64,000 nt of DNA from an uncultured Flavobacteriaceae bacterium (GTDB lineage Bacteria > Bacteroidota > Bacteroidia > Flavobacteriales > Flavobacteriaceae). The notes under the pieces are model-generated. The model did no database searches. It was not told where the DNA came from and saw only the letters and a program-made list of their open reading frames with translations. The translations under genes were made by a program, and so were the position numbers. This document shows positions 46,369 through 55,968 of the stretch, in pieces; positions within the stretch are counted from its first letter, which is position 1; every line of letters begins with the position of its first letter. The DNA lies in the NCBI GenBank assembly GCA_947494205.1, contig CANLUH010000003.1, forward strand, positions 310,001-374,000. The letters run 5' to 3'.

Positions 46369-48423
46369 TTAACTTATATGTAGTCCATTGCTAACATTGG
46401 TATCATCGGGATTTACAAATACTAATTTGCCTTCTGGTGTTTCTGTCATTAAAATCATACCTTGGCTTTCCACACCACGTAATTTTCTTGGTGCTAAGTT
46501 TACTAATACGGTTACTTTTTTACCAATAATATCTTCTGGTTTAAAACTTTCAGCAATACCAGAAACAATAGTTCGTGTATCTATACCAGTATCTACTTTT
46601 AATACTAAAAGCTTTTTTGTTTTTGGCATTTTTTCAGCTTCTAAAATAGTCCCTACGCGAATATCTAACTTCGTAAAGTCTTCAAATGCAATCGTATCTT
46701 TTTGTGGTTCTACTACTTTATTTGCTGCTTCATTTGCTTTTTTACTGGCTTCTAACTTGTCTAATTGTATTTGTATCTCGCTATCTTCAATCTTAGAAAA
46801 TAGTAACTCAGATTTTCCTAATTGATGTCCTGCGGGTAATAAAACGGTTTTAGTTGAGATATCTTCCCAGCTATTCTCCTCAGTATTTAATATAGTTTTT
46901 AATTTCGCAGAAGTAAACGGTAAAAATGGTTCACTTAAAGTAGCTAATGCTGATGCGATTTGTAAAGCTACATACATAATAGTTTGTGTACGTGCTTCGT
47001 CTACTTTAATAACTTTCCATGGTTCTTCATCAGCTAAGTACTTATTTCCTAATCTAGCTAAATTCATTAACTCTTGGCTCGCTTCTCTAAAACGGTAACG
47101 TTCTAGAGAACTAGAAATAACTGAAGGGTATGCTTTTATAGCTGCTAGCGTTTCTTCGTCTACAGTAGTTAATGTATTTGGCTCTGGTACAATACCATCG
47201 TAATACTTGTTGGTTAATACCGCTACGCGATTAATAAAGTTTCCGAAAATGGCAACTAACTCATTATTGTTTCTTGCTTGGAAATCTTTCCAAGTAAAAT
47301 CGTTATCCTTTGTTTCTGGAGCATTTGCTGTTAAAGCGTAACGTAAAACATCTTGTTTATCTGGGAAGTCTTGTAAATATTCTGGTAACCAAACAGCCCA
47401 ATTTTTAGACGTAGATAGCTTATTGCCTTCTAAATTTAAAAATTCGTTTGCAGGCACATTATCTGGTAATATATATGATCCTTCCGCTTTTAGCATAGAA
47501 GGGAAAATAATACAGTGAAATACAATATTATCCTTTCCTATAAAGTGTACTAGCTTCGTGTCTTTATTTTTCCAATACGGTTCCCAGTCTTTATTTTCTC
47601 TAGCTGCCCATTCTTTTGTTGCAGAAATATAACCTATAGGGGCATCGAACCAAACGTAAAGTACTTTGCCTTCTCCACCTTCTACTGGTACTGGAATTCC
47701 CCAATCTAAATCTCTGGTTACTGCGCGCGGACGTAAACCATCGGTAATCCAAGATTTTACTTGCCCGTAAACATTAGGTTTCCAATCTTTTTCATGACCT
47801 TTTAAAATCCACTCTTTTAGGAATTCTTCATGCTTATTAAGCGGTAAATACCAGTGCTTTGTTTCTTTTAAAGATGGGGCATTACCTGTAATTGCCGATT
47901 TAGGGTTTATTAAATCGGTTGCATTATGGCTCGTTCCGCAATTTTCACATTGATCACCGTAACTTTCTTCGTTACCACATTTTGGACAGGTTCCTACAAC
48001 GAATCTATCTGCTAAAAACTGTTTAGCATCTGCATCGTATAATTGTTCACGTACTTCTTCAACAAATTCATTTTTATCATACAAGGTCTTAAAAAACTCT
48101 GATGCTGTATCATGATGAATTTTAGCAGAGGTACGAGAGTAGTTATCGAAAGTAATTCCGAAATCTTCAAAAGATTGCTTTATAATGGCATGATATTTAT
48201 CTACAATATCTTGTGGTGTTACGCCTTCTTTTTTTGCTTTAATAGTAATTGGTACACCGTGTTCGTCGCTTCCACAAATAAAGGCAACGTCATGTCCTGT
48301 TAATCTTTTATAACGTGCATAAATATCTGCGGGTACGTATACACCTGCTAAATGTCCAATATGTATTGGTCCATTGGTGTAGGGTAGTGCCGCTGTAATT
48401 GTATATCTTTTTGCTGTACTCAT
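46369..48423 (-). CDS. metG: Methionyl-tRNA synthetase
   Basis: This cytoplasmic class I enzyme charges initiator and elongator tRNA-Met. The 684-residue length fits the dimeric bacterial form. The HIGH signature lies in [13 protein letters not shown], a zinc knuckle in [16 protein letters not shown] (about 145-161), the KMSKS-equivalent in NKLSTSKNW, and a C-terminal tRNA-binding OB-fold (about 575-684, [19 protein letters not shown]). A leader of roughly 95 bases with hairpins lies upstream on its strand. Confidence 0.97.
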   Translation of the reverse strand: MSTAKRYTITAALPYTNGPIHIGHLAGVYVPADIYARYKRLTGHDVAFICGSDEHGVPITIKAKKEGVTPQDIVDKYHAIIKQSFEDFGITFDNYSRTSAKIHHDTASEFFKTLYDKNEFVEEVREQLYDADAKQFLADRFVVGTCPKCGNEESYGDQCENCGTSHNATDLINPKSAITGNAPSLKETKHWYLPLNKHEEFLKEWILKGHEKDWKPNVYGQVKSWITDGLRPRAVTRDLDWGIPVPVEGGEGKVLYVWFDAPIGYISATKEWAARENKDWEPYWKNKDTKLVHFIGKDNIVFHCIIFPSMLKAEGSYILPDNVPANEFLNLEGNKLSTSKNWAVWLPEYLQDFPDKQDVLRYALTANAPETKDNDFTWKDFQARNNNELVAIFGNFINRVAVLTNKYYDGIVPEPNTLTTVDEETLAAIKAYPSVISSSLERYRFREASQELMNLARLGNKYLADEEPWKVIKVDEARTQTIMYVALQIASALATLSEPFLPFTSAKLKTILNTEENSWEDISTKTVLLPAGHQLGKSELLFSKIEDSEIQIQLDKLEASKKANEAANKVVEPQKDTIAFEDFTKLDIRVGTILEAEKMPKTKKLLVLKVDTGIDTRTIVSGIAESFKPEDIIGKKVTVLVNLAPRKLRGVESQGMILMTETPEGKLVFVNPDDTNVSNGLHIS

Positions 48424-48471
48424 TTTTAAATATATAGTTAGTGTAGTCTAAACCATACTATAATTAAAAAT

Positions 48472-48505
48472 GGTATTACTACATAATAAGGCATAATACC
48501 TTATT
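48472..48505 (-). promoter_or_regulatory. metG leader with two competing hairpins
   Basis: GGTATTA (48472-48478) can pair with TAATACC (48494-48500), and AATAAGG (48485-48491) with CCTTATT (48499-48505). The two stems share bases and cannot form together. They lie in the probable 5' leader of metG. A switch-like role is possible but unproven; no known riboswitch consensus was recognised. Confidence 0.3.
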
Positions 48506-48522
48506 GAGGTTAAAATAAGTGG

Positions 48523-48530
48523 CAAAATTA
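48523..48530 (-). promoter_or_regulatory. -7 promoter element TAATTTTG (minus strand) for metG
   Basis: On the minus strand this reads TAATTTTG, a match to TAnnTTTG, about 100 bases before the metG start codon and just downstream of the terminator of the upstream operon. Confidence 0.45.
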
Positions 48531-48555
48531 ATAATTTTGATTGAGTTTGGGCAAC

Positions 48556-48586
48556 AAAAAAGCCTTTAGTATTATTAAAGGCTTTT
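48556..48586 (-). terminator. Terminator of the DUF1800-DUF1501 operon
   Basis: AAAAGCCTTTA (48558-48568) pairs with TAAAGGCTTTT (48576-48586), loop GTATTAT; on the minus strand the stem is followed by a run of T. It lies 23 bases downstream of the DUF1501 stop codon. Confidence 0.75.
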
Positions 48587-48609
48587 GTATCATTATTAAA
48601 GGCGATTTT

Positions 48610-50214
48610 TTAACGTAAAATAATGGATCGGCTGTAGTTTTTATTACCCACCGAAATTCTATAAATATATTGCCCTGTACTTAATCGTGTTTGCGCTTCT
48701 TTTTTAACATCTATATCATAATCTCCAGGAAATAACACTTCGTTTTTTAATGTGGCTATTTCTCGACCAATAATGTCGTAGAGTTTAATGTCTATGTGCT
48801 GTGTGTTTGGGTTTTTTATTTTAATGAAAGTATTGTTTTCACTCATTTGTACAAGGTGTGTAAATCCTTCGGCTAAGTCGAATTCGTCTACTGATAAAGC
48901 GGAACATGCAAAGCCTAAATCTATAGTGTTGTAGTTTTGCCCTAATAAGGCTTGATTAACTACTGTTGGACTAATACATAACCATTCTTGCATTACTGTA
49001 GCATAGACTTCTCTAAAATCTACATTATAAACTAAATTACCGTTACCGTCTAAAGTTGTTAAACTAGGATGATTGCCTATAAAACCATTGCCTTGTAATC
49101 CTGGACCAAATAGTAATAATGGCGCAGCAGCACCATGATCTGTGCCTTCAGAGCCATTTTCGTCTGGGCGTCTACCAAATTCACTTATCGTCATAGCCAA
49201 TACATCTTGATCATGACCAGTGGCTGCTAAATCGTCAAAAAATAATTTAACAGAGTTGGAAAGGATTGTTAATAGTTCTTCGTGATCATTAGCTTGATTA
49301 GCATGCGTATCGAAACCACCTAATGTTACCATATATACTTTTGTGCCCAAGTTACCTTTTATCATTCGTGCAACATTAGCTAATTGCTGTCCTAGTCTAC
49401 CTGGTAAATATTCTACTGCATTTGTAGAACTGTTATAAGCAGAGTGTATGGTGTCGGCATAATTAAAAGTTGTATTTGTAGTGCCTCGCATAAACGATAG
49501 TTGTTCTCCATAGCTACAACCTGGTAAGTTGTTCATATCGTGTAGGGTACCGTTTTCTGCAATAGATTCTAATTGATTAGGGTTTGCTACTGTAAAGGCG
49601 TAATTATTATCTGCTCCATCGAATATAAGATTTCCTATACTTCCTATTTGTATAGCAGCAGGTATAGCAGGTGGATTTACTAAATAATCTGGATATAAAC
49701 CTTCAAAATAACGACCAAACCAACCTGTGTCTGTAGCGTCGTTGGCATCTGTACTTGCCCAAATATCTGATCCACTAAAGTGAGATAAACTACTGTTTTC
49801 GTAACCTACACCGTGTACTACTTTCATTGCGCCATTACCCCAAAGGCTCTGTAAATCGCTCATATAATTAGGCATACCTACGTTAGCAGATAAATTATAT
49901 AAATCGTTGAGATTATGTTTTAATGTTGGTCTAAGAGATTCGTATGCGCCATATTGATCTAAAGGCACAATAGTATTGAGACCATCGTTACCTCCTTTTA
50001 ATCGTATAAGTACTAAAATTCTATCACTCTCCGATTCACTTAAAGCTTTTGCTAATGTAGAAGGGTTAGATGCGGTAACAGCCGTACTACCAAGCATCAT
50101 TGTTCCGCCTCCGGCTAAGCCTAATATTTGTAAAAAAGAGCGTCTGTTCCATTTCTTATGTTCTTGAGCATGAAGATCGGACTTGTTTTGGGGTGTTTTA
50201 TGAGTATCGCACAT
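48610..50214 (-). CDS. DUF1501 protein with Tat-like signal and T9SS sorting domain
   Basis: The 534-residue product belongs to the DUF1501 (sulfatase-like, alkaline phosphatase-fold) family. A twin-arginine motif NRRSFLQ (R24-R25) is followed by a hydrophobic stretch LGLAGGGTMMLGSTAV, a typical Tat signal. The core has LIRLKGGNDGLNT, GGFDTHANQ and SEFGRRPDENGSEGTDHG with potential metal ligands. The last roughly 85 residues form a type A T9SS sorting domain (DIKLYDIIGREIATL, GQYIYRISVGNKNYSRSIIL). It lies 8 bases after the DUF1800 gene; these two families are nearly always paired. Enzymatic role unknown. Confidence 0.88.
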   Translation of the reverse strand: MCDTHKTPQNKSDLHAQEHKKWNRRSFLQILGLAGGGTMMLGSTAVTASNPSTLAKALSESESDRILVLIRLKGGNDGLNTIVPLDQYGAYESLRPTLKHNLNDLYNLSANVGMPNYMSDLQSLWGNGAMKVVHGVGYENSSLSHFSGSDIWASTDANDATDTGWFGRYFEGLYPDYLVNPPAIPAAIQIGSIGNLIFDGADNNYAFTVANPNQLESIAENGTLHDMNNLPGCSYGEQLSFMRGTTNTTFNYADTIHSAYNSSTNAVEYLPGRLGQQLANVARMIKGNLGTKVYMVTLGGFDTHANQANDHEELLTILSNSVKLFFDDLAATGHDQDVLAMTISEFGRRPDENGSEGTDHGAAAPLLLFGPGLQGNGFIGNHPSLTTLDGNGNLVYNVDFREVYATVMQEWLCISPTVVNQALLGQNYNTIDLGFACSALSVDEFDLAEGFTHLVQMSENNTFIKIKNPNTQHIDIKLYDIIGREIATLKNEVLFPGDYDIDVKKEAQTRLSTGQYIYRISVGNKNYSRSIILR

Positions 50215-50222
50215 AGCAGTAT

Positions 50223-51680
50223 TTATTTAAGTTGAAATTCAGGCATTTTTACAAGATGAAGTAGCAATAAAACGACTTGAAAAGGAGCCGCTTCTGAATA
50301 TAAATTCCATATACCAGCTTCATAATAATTTTCAGGAATATTATATTTAAAAATATCTGTTGCGATGTCGTAATCTGTAATTGTGTGCAATTCTTTAGGG
50401 ACAAAACTATCTATAATACTTTTAGAAACAACATAAGGGTCGTTACTGTTATTAGAAGTTTCCATAGCAAAAGTTCTTAGTGCTTCCGGGTTGGTATTCC
50501 ACATTTCCCATATTAAATATTGCATGGCTTCCCAGCGGCCAACTAGCGTACTGGAGTTAATCCAATCATGATTGCCTTGCCAGCCAGCGACATCTACAGG
50601 ATTAAATAAGCGTTGTCCTGCAACACCGTTTAAATAGATTAATCCTCCTTTAAATTCGTCTGAGATGCTAAACCCTGTTACTTTTAAAAAGTTAACAGAT
50701 AAATCGTAAGGGCTTTTAATTTGGGTTCCTAAAGTTAGGGTGTCGAAAAAGTGTTCACTTTTAAATAATGCTCGTAATACGTTTGCAATATTAAAATCGA
50801 TAACGAAAATATCTGCCATTTCAGATATAATAGTTTCATTAACGTTAGGTCCTATAAAGTATTTGTATAGTTTTTCGCAGATAAAGTTAGCAATTAAAGA
50901 GGCTTTTTGTGTAAATAGTATCTCTATAACATCATCGTAATCCCAATTCCCTTCTTGCTCAAAAATAGTTTTAATGTCGTTATTAAAAGTAGCATTGTTC
51001 AACGTTATAGGTTCGCAAAACCCACTGGCAGCGTTAAATCCTGTTAATGCTTTGGCGGTTTCAACAATATCCATTTGCGTATAACCATTGTTAACGCCTA
51101 AAGTAAAAAGTTCGTATAATTCTCTTGCATAGTTTTCGTTAGGACTATCGGCTGTATTTTCATAACCATTTAGGTAAACTAACATAGCGTTACATTTTCC
51201 TATGTCGGATACAAAATCTCTAAAGTTTCCTAAAGCATGTGTTTGTAAAAGGTTGTAATATTCAAATAGATAATTAGAGCAGTAATAAGAGTCTAATTCT
51301 GTAACAAAATGATTGCTCCAAAACAGTACAAGTCTGCCTTTTAATCCATCGTTTAAAAACCGATTAAAGGTATCTAGTCCTAGTTCGTCATGATTATTCT
51401 GTATTTGTTCGTCGGGATCCAATCCCATATCCGTAAAATCTTGATAGGATAAATTGGCCCAAGACGGTGTAGGTGTATTTGCTGTTGCTAATGCAGCGTC
51501 TACAATACTATCTATTAATGCTTCTGGTGTTTGTTGTAAAGCAGCTAAAACTTCAGCTTTAGAAGCGCCATAATGAAGACGCCTGTATATATGGTTTACT
51601 TTTTCTTCATTCCATGGGTTGGTTGTAGTTGGAACATAGGCTGAAAGGCTGCTAGTGTTACAAGATGTAGAGATTTCCAT
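50223..51680 (-). CDS. DUF1800 family protein
   Basis: The 485-residue helical product is a DUF1800 member: HIYRRLHYGASKAEV near the N-terminus, a central LVLFWSNHFVTE and NYARELYELFTLGVNNGYTQ, and GWQGNHDWINSSTLVGRWE in the second half. No signal peptide, lipobox or membrane helix is visible at the annotated N-terminus (MEISTSCNTSS), although its partner DUF1501 is exported. The gene is first in the operon and is followed 8 bases later by DUF1501. The pair has no established biochemical function. Confidence 0.87.
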   Translation of the reverse strand: MEISTSCNTSSLSAYVPTTTNPWNEEKVNHIYRRLHYGASKAEVLAALQQTPEALIDSIVDAALATANTPTPSWANLSYQDFTDMGLDPDEQIQNNHDELGLDTFNRFLNDGLKGRLVLFWSNHFVTELDSYYCSNYLFEYYNLLQTHALGNFRDFVSDIGKCNAMLVYLNGYENTADSPNENYARELYELFTLGVNNGYTQMDIVETAKALTGFNAASGFCEPITLNNATFNNDIKTIFEQEGNWDYDDVIEILFTQKASLIANFICEKLYKYFIGPNVNETIISEMADIFVIDFNIANVLRALFKSEHFFDTLTLGTQIKSPYDLSVNFLKVTGFSISDEFKGGLIYLNGVAGQRLFNPVDVAGWQGNHDWINSSTLVGRWEAMQYLIWEMWNTNPEALRTFAMETSNNSNDPYVVSKSIIDSFVPKELHTITDYDIATDIFKYNIPENYYEAGIWNLYSEAAPFQVVLLLLHLVKMPEFQLK

Positions 51681-51885
51681 AGGCTAATGTATAATGCTAT
51701 TATGGTGAGGTTTAAAGTACGCTGTAAACTTTAAGACAAATAATATACGTATTAATCTTGTATTTAGGACTTTGAGTTTTTAAAAAAGTTTAATTTTAAT
51801 TCATTTTTCTTTATTAATTACTAAAATAGACCTTTCATTTTTTTACCTAAAATATTAAAATGACATCTATAATTTAAAAATCTTG

Positions 51886-51893
51886 TACATTTA
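51886..51893 (+). promoter_or_regulatory. -7-like element TACATTTA directly before the LD-carboxypeptidase gene
   Basis: TACATTTA differs from TAnnTTTG only at the last base and ends 3 bases before the ATG. If used, the mRNA would be leaderless, as proposed for uvrC. Confidence 0.35.
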
Positions 51894-51896
51894 CGT

Positions 51897-52916
51897 ATGC
51901 TTAAAAATACATTACTTTTAAATCTGTTCACTCTTGTTTTTTTTGTTGGAATAATAACAACTTCTGCTCAAGAGCATAACACCATAAAAACGACTAATAC
52001 CTTGATACAACCACCTTATTTAAAAGCAGGAGATACTGTTGCTATTGTTGCTCCGTCTGGGATTTTAAAAAATAGAAATAGAGAAGTAGAACAAGCCAAA
52101 GCTTTATTAAAAAGTTGGGGACTTCACGTTGTTGTAGGCGCACATGTGTTTGGTAAGGATAATCATTTTGCTGGAACCGATGATGAGCGCTGTGAAGATT
52201 TTCAGAAGGCTTTAGACGACCCAAATATAAAAGCTATTTGGAGTGCTAGAGGCGGCTATGGAACAGTGAGAATTTTAGACAAGTTAGATTACTCTAAGTT
52301 TAAAGAGCATCCTAAATGGATTATTGGCTATTCGGATATTACTGCATTGCATAATCAAGTGCATACCAAAGGTGTTGAATCTATTCATGCTTTAATGTGT
52401 GTAAGTTTAACCGAAGATTTAGAAGAAATAAAAGAGAGTGTTTCTACTTTTAAATCTACTATTTTTGGAGAACCAATAGCTTATACTATTGAAGGTTCTA
52501 AATACAATAAAATAGGTGAAACTTCTGGACAATTAGTAGGAGGAAATTTAACCATTTTACATACCATGTTAGGGTCTAATACCAGTTTAAATATGGATGG
52601 TAAAATTCTGTTTTTTGAAGAGATAGGGGAATACGCTTACCATATAGATCGTATGTTACAAAGTTTAAAACGCGCAGGATATTTTGATAACTGTAAAGGC
52701 GTTATTGTTGGAGATATTTCTAGAGTTAGAAAGAATACGACACCTTGGGGAAAACCCGTACAACAATTAATTTTAGATGTTTTAGAAGATTACGATTTTC
52801 CTATTGTTTTTAATATGCCTGCAGGACATGAAGATGATAACCGTGCTTTAATTTTAGGAAGAACAGTAGCATTAAAAGTTGGAAAAGATACATCTACTAT
52901 TGTTTTTGAAGACTAA
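51897..52916 (+). CDS. LD-carboxypeptidase (peptidase S66 family)
   Basis: The 339-residue product has a signal peptide (about 1-24, ending TSAQ) and an S66 LD-carboxypeptidase domain, which removes the terminal D-Ala from the tetrapeptide of peptidoglycan fragments. The catalytic serine lies in WIIGYSDITALHNQ, the glutamate in ILFFEEIGEYAYHIDRML and the histidine in NMPAGHEDDNRALILG. E. coli LdcA is cytoplasmic, whereas this one is predicted to be periplasmic. It is followed 52 bases later by yraN. Confidence 0.92.
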   Translation: MLKNTLLLNLFTLVFFVGIITTSAQEHNTIKTTNTLIQPPYLKAGDTVAIVAPSGILKNRNREVEQAKALLKSWGLHVVVGAHVFGKDNHFAGTDDERCEDFQKALDDPNIKAIWSARGGYGTVRILDKLDYSKFKEHPKWIIGYSDITALHNQVHTKGVESIHALMCVSLTEDLEEIKESVSTFKSTIFGEPIAYTIEGSKYNKIGETSGQLVGGNLTILHTMLGSNTSLNMDGKILFFEEIGEYAYHIDRMLQSLKRAGYFDNCKGVIVGDISRVRKNTTPWGKPVQQLILDVLEDYDFPIVFNMPAGHEDDNRALILGRTVALKVGKDTSTIVFED

Positions 52917-52946
52917 TTAATTTAACCCAAAAATTAAGCAGGTAAG

Positions 52947-52966
52947 ATTCCTGCTTTTGCAGGAAT
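52947..52966. repeat. Perfect CCTGC-type hairpin just before the yraN start
   Basis: ATTCCTGC (52947-52954) pairs perfectly with GCAGGAAT (52959-52966) across a TTTT loop. The ATG of yraN starts at 52969, 2 bases after the stem, so the hairpin occupies the normal ribosome-binding region. Related repeats are at 33201 and 35966. Confidence 0.7.
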
Positions 52967-52968
52967 TT

Positions 52969-53328
52969 ATGGCGCAACATAATGAATTAGGTAAAAAAGG
53001 GGAACAATTAGCGGTAGATTTTTTATTGAAAAAAGGCTACGATGTTGTAGAACGAAATTACCGTTTTGATAAAGCCGAAGTTGATATTATCGCTCAGTTA
53101 AAAGATATATTAGCCATTGTTGAGGTTAAAACACGTTCTACTGTAGATTTTGGGAATCCACAAGATTTTGTAAAGCCAAAACAAATTCAACGTTTAGTAA
53201 AAGCTGTAGACGAATATGTAACCGTAAATGCCTTAGATGTAGAAGTACGTTTCGATATTATTGCTATTGTTAAAAACGGCAAGTCGTTTACTATAGAACA
53301 TTTAGAAAATGCGTTTTATCATTTTTAG
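52969..53328 (+). CDS. yraN: YraN family protein (predicted Holliday junction-type nuclease fold)
   Basis: The 119-residue product (start MAQHNELGKKGEQLAVDFLL) is a member of the UPF0102/YraN family, with the PD-(D/E)xK-like core YRFDKAEVDIIAQLKDILAIVEVKTR (E, D and ExK positions intact). The family's role is poorly known. The ATG at 52969 matches family starts; an in-frame TTG at 52957 lies inside the hairpin repeat. The gene ends 76 bases before the convergent DUF2867 gene. Confidence 0.9.
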   Translation: MAQHNELGKKGEQLAVDFLLKKGYDVVERNYRFDKAEVDIIAQLKDILAIVEVKTRSTVDFGNPQDFVKPKQIQRLVKAVDEYVTVNALDVEVRFDIIAIVKNGKSFTIEHLENAFYHF

Positions 53329-53404
53329 AGGGTATTTTTATACACCATTATATAGTGTTTTTATAAAGCGTATTAAAAGTTTAAGGAGCTACAGTTTACT
53401 ATTT

Positions 53405-53893
53405 TTAATTGTTAAAGGCATTTGCTACCATGCGTTTTACTACAAGTCTGTGAAACGGTTTTACAATGGCCATATAAATACGACCTTTTAAATTATTATA
53501 CTCTACTAGTGTTTTTACTTTTATGTTATAATATGTTGTGTTATCATTTATAACAATTGCTCTAAAATTTAAATGTGAATCGTTAGCGCCTAGAATAACT
53601 TTATTATGCTCTATAGCGTATATTTTAAAAAAATGAATGTAACCTCCAACTCTAAATACTTCTGAATAATCACTAGGTTTTCCTGTTTTTAAACCAATAA
53701 ATTTGACTGCACTATTTCTTATTTTAAATAATGTGTCAACCCATTTCGGTGTTGTGTTAAATACCATGTTGGTTACATCTTCAATGGTGTTTATATGGTT
53801 AGTTGTAGAAAAAGTATCAGAAAAATCAATTTTAGATAGTAATATATTATCAGCCTCGGTTATTTTAGTTTGCTCTTCTTGTACTTTCTTCAT
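53405..53893 (-). CDS. DUF2867 family protein
   Basis: The 162-residue soluble product matches the DUF2867 pattern, with DFSDTFST near the N-terminus, KVILGANDSHLNFRAIV in the middle and the C-terminal MAIVKPFHRLVVKRMV. Family members often occur fused to or beside NAD(P)-binding proteins; here an SDR gene lies two genes upstream. The fold is likely START-like or beta-barrel-like, with unknown ligand. It is the last gene of the likely SDR - AraC - DUF2867 operon (10 bases after the AraC gene). Confidence 0.8.
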   Translation of the reverse strand: MKKVQEEQTKITEADNILLSKIDFSDTFSTTNHINTIEDVTNMVFNTTPKWVDTLFKIRNSAVKFIGLKTGKPSDYSEVFRVGGYIHFFKIYAIEHNKVILGANDSHLNFRAIVINDNTTYYNIKVKTLVEYNNLKGRIYMAIVKPFHRLVVKRMVANAFNN

Positions 53894-53902
53894 AGCTATT
53901 TT

Positions 53903-54823
53903 TTAATTATAATTTTTTCTAAATTCCGTTGGCGATAGTTCTGTTTTATTTTTGAAAAGCTTTGTAAAAGATGCAGGATGTTCAAACCCTAAATTATAAG
54001 CAATTTCACTTACTGAAAGTAATGTTGTGGATAGTTGATCTTTTGCTTTTTCTAGTAATTTATTATGAATGTGTTGTTGTGTACTTTGCCCTGTTAAGGA
54101 TTTAAGCACACCACTTAAATAATTTGGAGATAAGTTTAAATTATTGGCAACCCATTGCACTGTTGGAAGCCCTTTGTTAATTAAATTATCGTCTTTAAAA
54201 TAGTGAGATAAAAGTTGTTCTAGCTGACTTAAAACTTGATGATTAGATATTTTACGAGTAATAAACTGCCGTTCGTAAAAGCGTTCTGCATAGTTAAGGA
54301 GTAGTTCTATATGCGATATTACAATTTTCTGACTAAACTTATCTATGTTAGATTCGTATTCGCGTTTAATAGTCTTTAAAATATCTAATAGCATTAGTTC
54401 TTCTTTTTCAGAAAGAAAGAGTGCTTCATTTACAGTGTATTCAAAAAAACCATAATGTATTATTTGTTTACCTAAAGAGGAGTTCCATAAAAAATCTGGA
54501 TGAATTAGTAATAACCAACCAGATGGTGTTTTTGTATTTATATTAGGGTTGTCTGCTAGACTTATAGTTTGATTTTGCGCAATAAATGTCATAATACCCT
54601 CATCGAAATCATATTCTTGTTGTCCATAAAAAAGTTTATGTACTACATTTCTTTTTAACCCAATAGTGTAGTAATCCTGCCTCCATTTTAACTCATTAAC
54701 AGCTGAAGGATAGTTTACTAAACTATAATCTATTATACTTATTAATGGATGTTGCGGCGCGGCAATATTGGCTAATTTATGATAATCGCTTACCTTTTTA
54801 AAATGCTTTAGATTTTTCATCAT
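53903..54823 (-). CDS. AraC family transcriptional regulator
   Basis: The 306-residue product has an N-terminal sensor part (about 1-190, no clear cupin signature but IMTFIAQNQTISL and GWLLLIHPDFLW are typical of this subgroup) and a C-terminal double helix-turn-helix domain (about 215-306, with VQWVANNLNLSPNYLSGVLK and SEIAYNLGFEHPASFTKLFK). It lies 21 bases downstream of an SDR gene on the same strand, so it probably controls that gene and itself. Effector unknown. Confidence 0.9.
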   Translation of the reverse strand: MMKNLKHFKKVSDYHKLANIAAPQHPLISIIDYSLVNYPSAVNELKWRQDYYTIGLKRNVVHKLFYGQQEYDFDEGIMTFIAQNQTISLADNPNINTKTPSGWLLLIHPDFLWNSSLGKQIIHYGFFEYTVNEALFLSEKEELMLLDILKTIKREYESNIDKFSQKIVISHIELLLNYAERFYERQFITRKISNHQVLSQLEQLLSHYFKDDNLINKGLPTVQWVANNLNLSPNYLSGVLKSLTGQSTQQHIHNKLLEKAKDQLSTTLLSVSEIAYNLGFEHPASFTKLFKNKTELSPTEFRKNYN

Positions 54824-54844
54824 TATAAATTTATGGAAAAGGTT

Positions 54845-55600
54845 TTAAACAACCATACCGCCAGAGACTTCTATGCACTGTCCGTTAATCCAACCTGCTT
54901 TTTCTGAGCATAAAAAGGCTACCGTGCCTCCAATATCTTCGGCTTTTCCTACGCGACCAAGTGCTGTAATGTTAGCAATTAAAGTAGCTTTTTGTTGATT
55001 TTTATTGCTACCACCAGCAAAGTCTGTAGCTATGGCACCCGGTGCAATTACATTAGCTGTAATTTTACGTGACCCTAGTTCTTTTGCCAAATAGCGTGTA
55101 AAAACTTCTATACCACCTTTCATCATGGCATAAGCAGACATGCCGGGTAAACTAAAGCGAGCTAATCCGCTAGAGATATTTATAATTCTACCATTTGTGT
55201 TGAGATAAGGTAATGCACTTTGGGTAAGGAAGTATACACTTTTAAGGTGTACATTCATCATTTCATTAAATTGTACTTCTGTTGTGTCTGCTACTAAATT
55301 GTAGGTTCCTGTCCCAGCATTATTAATTAAGAAATCGAAATTAGGATTACTATTTTCTTTTTGTAAATAGTTTATGGCCTTATTAATAAATTGTTGTCCA
55401 CTTTTATAATTATTTGCATCAAAAGGAAAAGCTATTGCTTTTTGCCCTAATACTTCTATTTCTGAAATGACCTCTTTGGCTTTATTTTCATTTTTGTAGT
55501 AAGAAAATATAATGTCTACGCCGCCTTTGGCTAGATTAATTGCCATGTCTTTACCAAGACCGCGGCTTCCTCCTGTAATAATTGCTGTTTTTGTGCTCAT
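54845..55600 (-). CDS. Short-chain dehydrogenase/reductase
   Basis: The 251-residue product is a classical SDR. The cofactor motif TGGSRGLGKD is at about 9-18, NNAGTG at about 92-97, the catalytic serine in INISSG and the YxxxK pair in YAMMKG. The C-terminal SEKAGWINGQCIEVSGGMVV is typical of FabG-like oxidoreductases. Substrate unknown; neighbours (AraC, DUF2867) suggest an inducible small-molecule reduction. A weak -7-like CAACTTTG on its strand lies at 55626-55633. Confidence 0.92.
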   Translation of the reverse strand: MSTKTAIITGGSRGLGKDMAINLAKGGVDIIFSYYKNENKAKEVISEIEVLGQKAIAFPFDANNYKSGQQFINKAINYLQKENSNPNFDFLINNAGTGTYNLVADTTEVQFNEMMNVHLKSVYFLTQSALPYLNTNGRIINISSGLARFSLPGMSAYAMMKGGIEVFTRYLAKELGSRKITANVIAPGAIATDFAGGSNKNQQKATLIANITALGRVGKAEDIGGTVAFLCSEKAGWINGQCIEVSGGMVV

Positions 55601-55755
55601 TTTATATTGTTTTTAAATTACAATACAAAGTTGAGTGTATTTAGCGATTATTATTTTTCCAAATCTACTGTTGTCTTTTCCAAATCTATTATGTGTTTAA
55701 TTTTTATAGAATTTAAACAGAAAGTAACCTTATGGTAAGAAAATAGTTTTTTTAT

Positions 55756-55968
55756 TTAATGAATAGAACTTACAATTATAAAACCTATTATAATTATTAA
55801 TATTGGGATACATCCAATCCAGAAACCAAATGTTAATGGTTTAATTTTTTTTCGTTGAACTATAAACCCTAGAATTGCAATAACAATAGAGCCAATATAT
55901 AGCATTAATCTATTATTCAATATATCGGTAAGATAAATTGAAACAATAAAAAGGCCTCCAGAGCCCAT
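55756..55968 (-). CDS. Small membrane protein, start uncertain
   Basis: From the first ATG the product has 70 residues with two or three membrane helices (about 3-20, 24-40 and 46-66). The frame stays open upstream to a stop, and an ATT codon about 33 bases earlier would give a more natural N-terminus (NNLKNSIKFILGLMGSGG). ATT starts are rare, so the exact start is open. It follows the YD-repeat gene on the same strand. No family recognised. Confidence 0.5.
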   Translation of the reverse strand: MGSGGLFIVSIYLTDILNNRLMLYIGSIVIAILGFIVQRKKIKPLTFGFWIGCIPILIIIIGFIIVSSIH

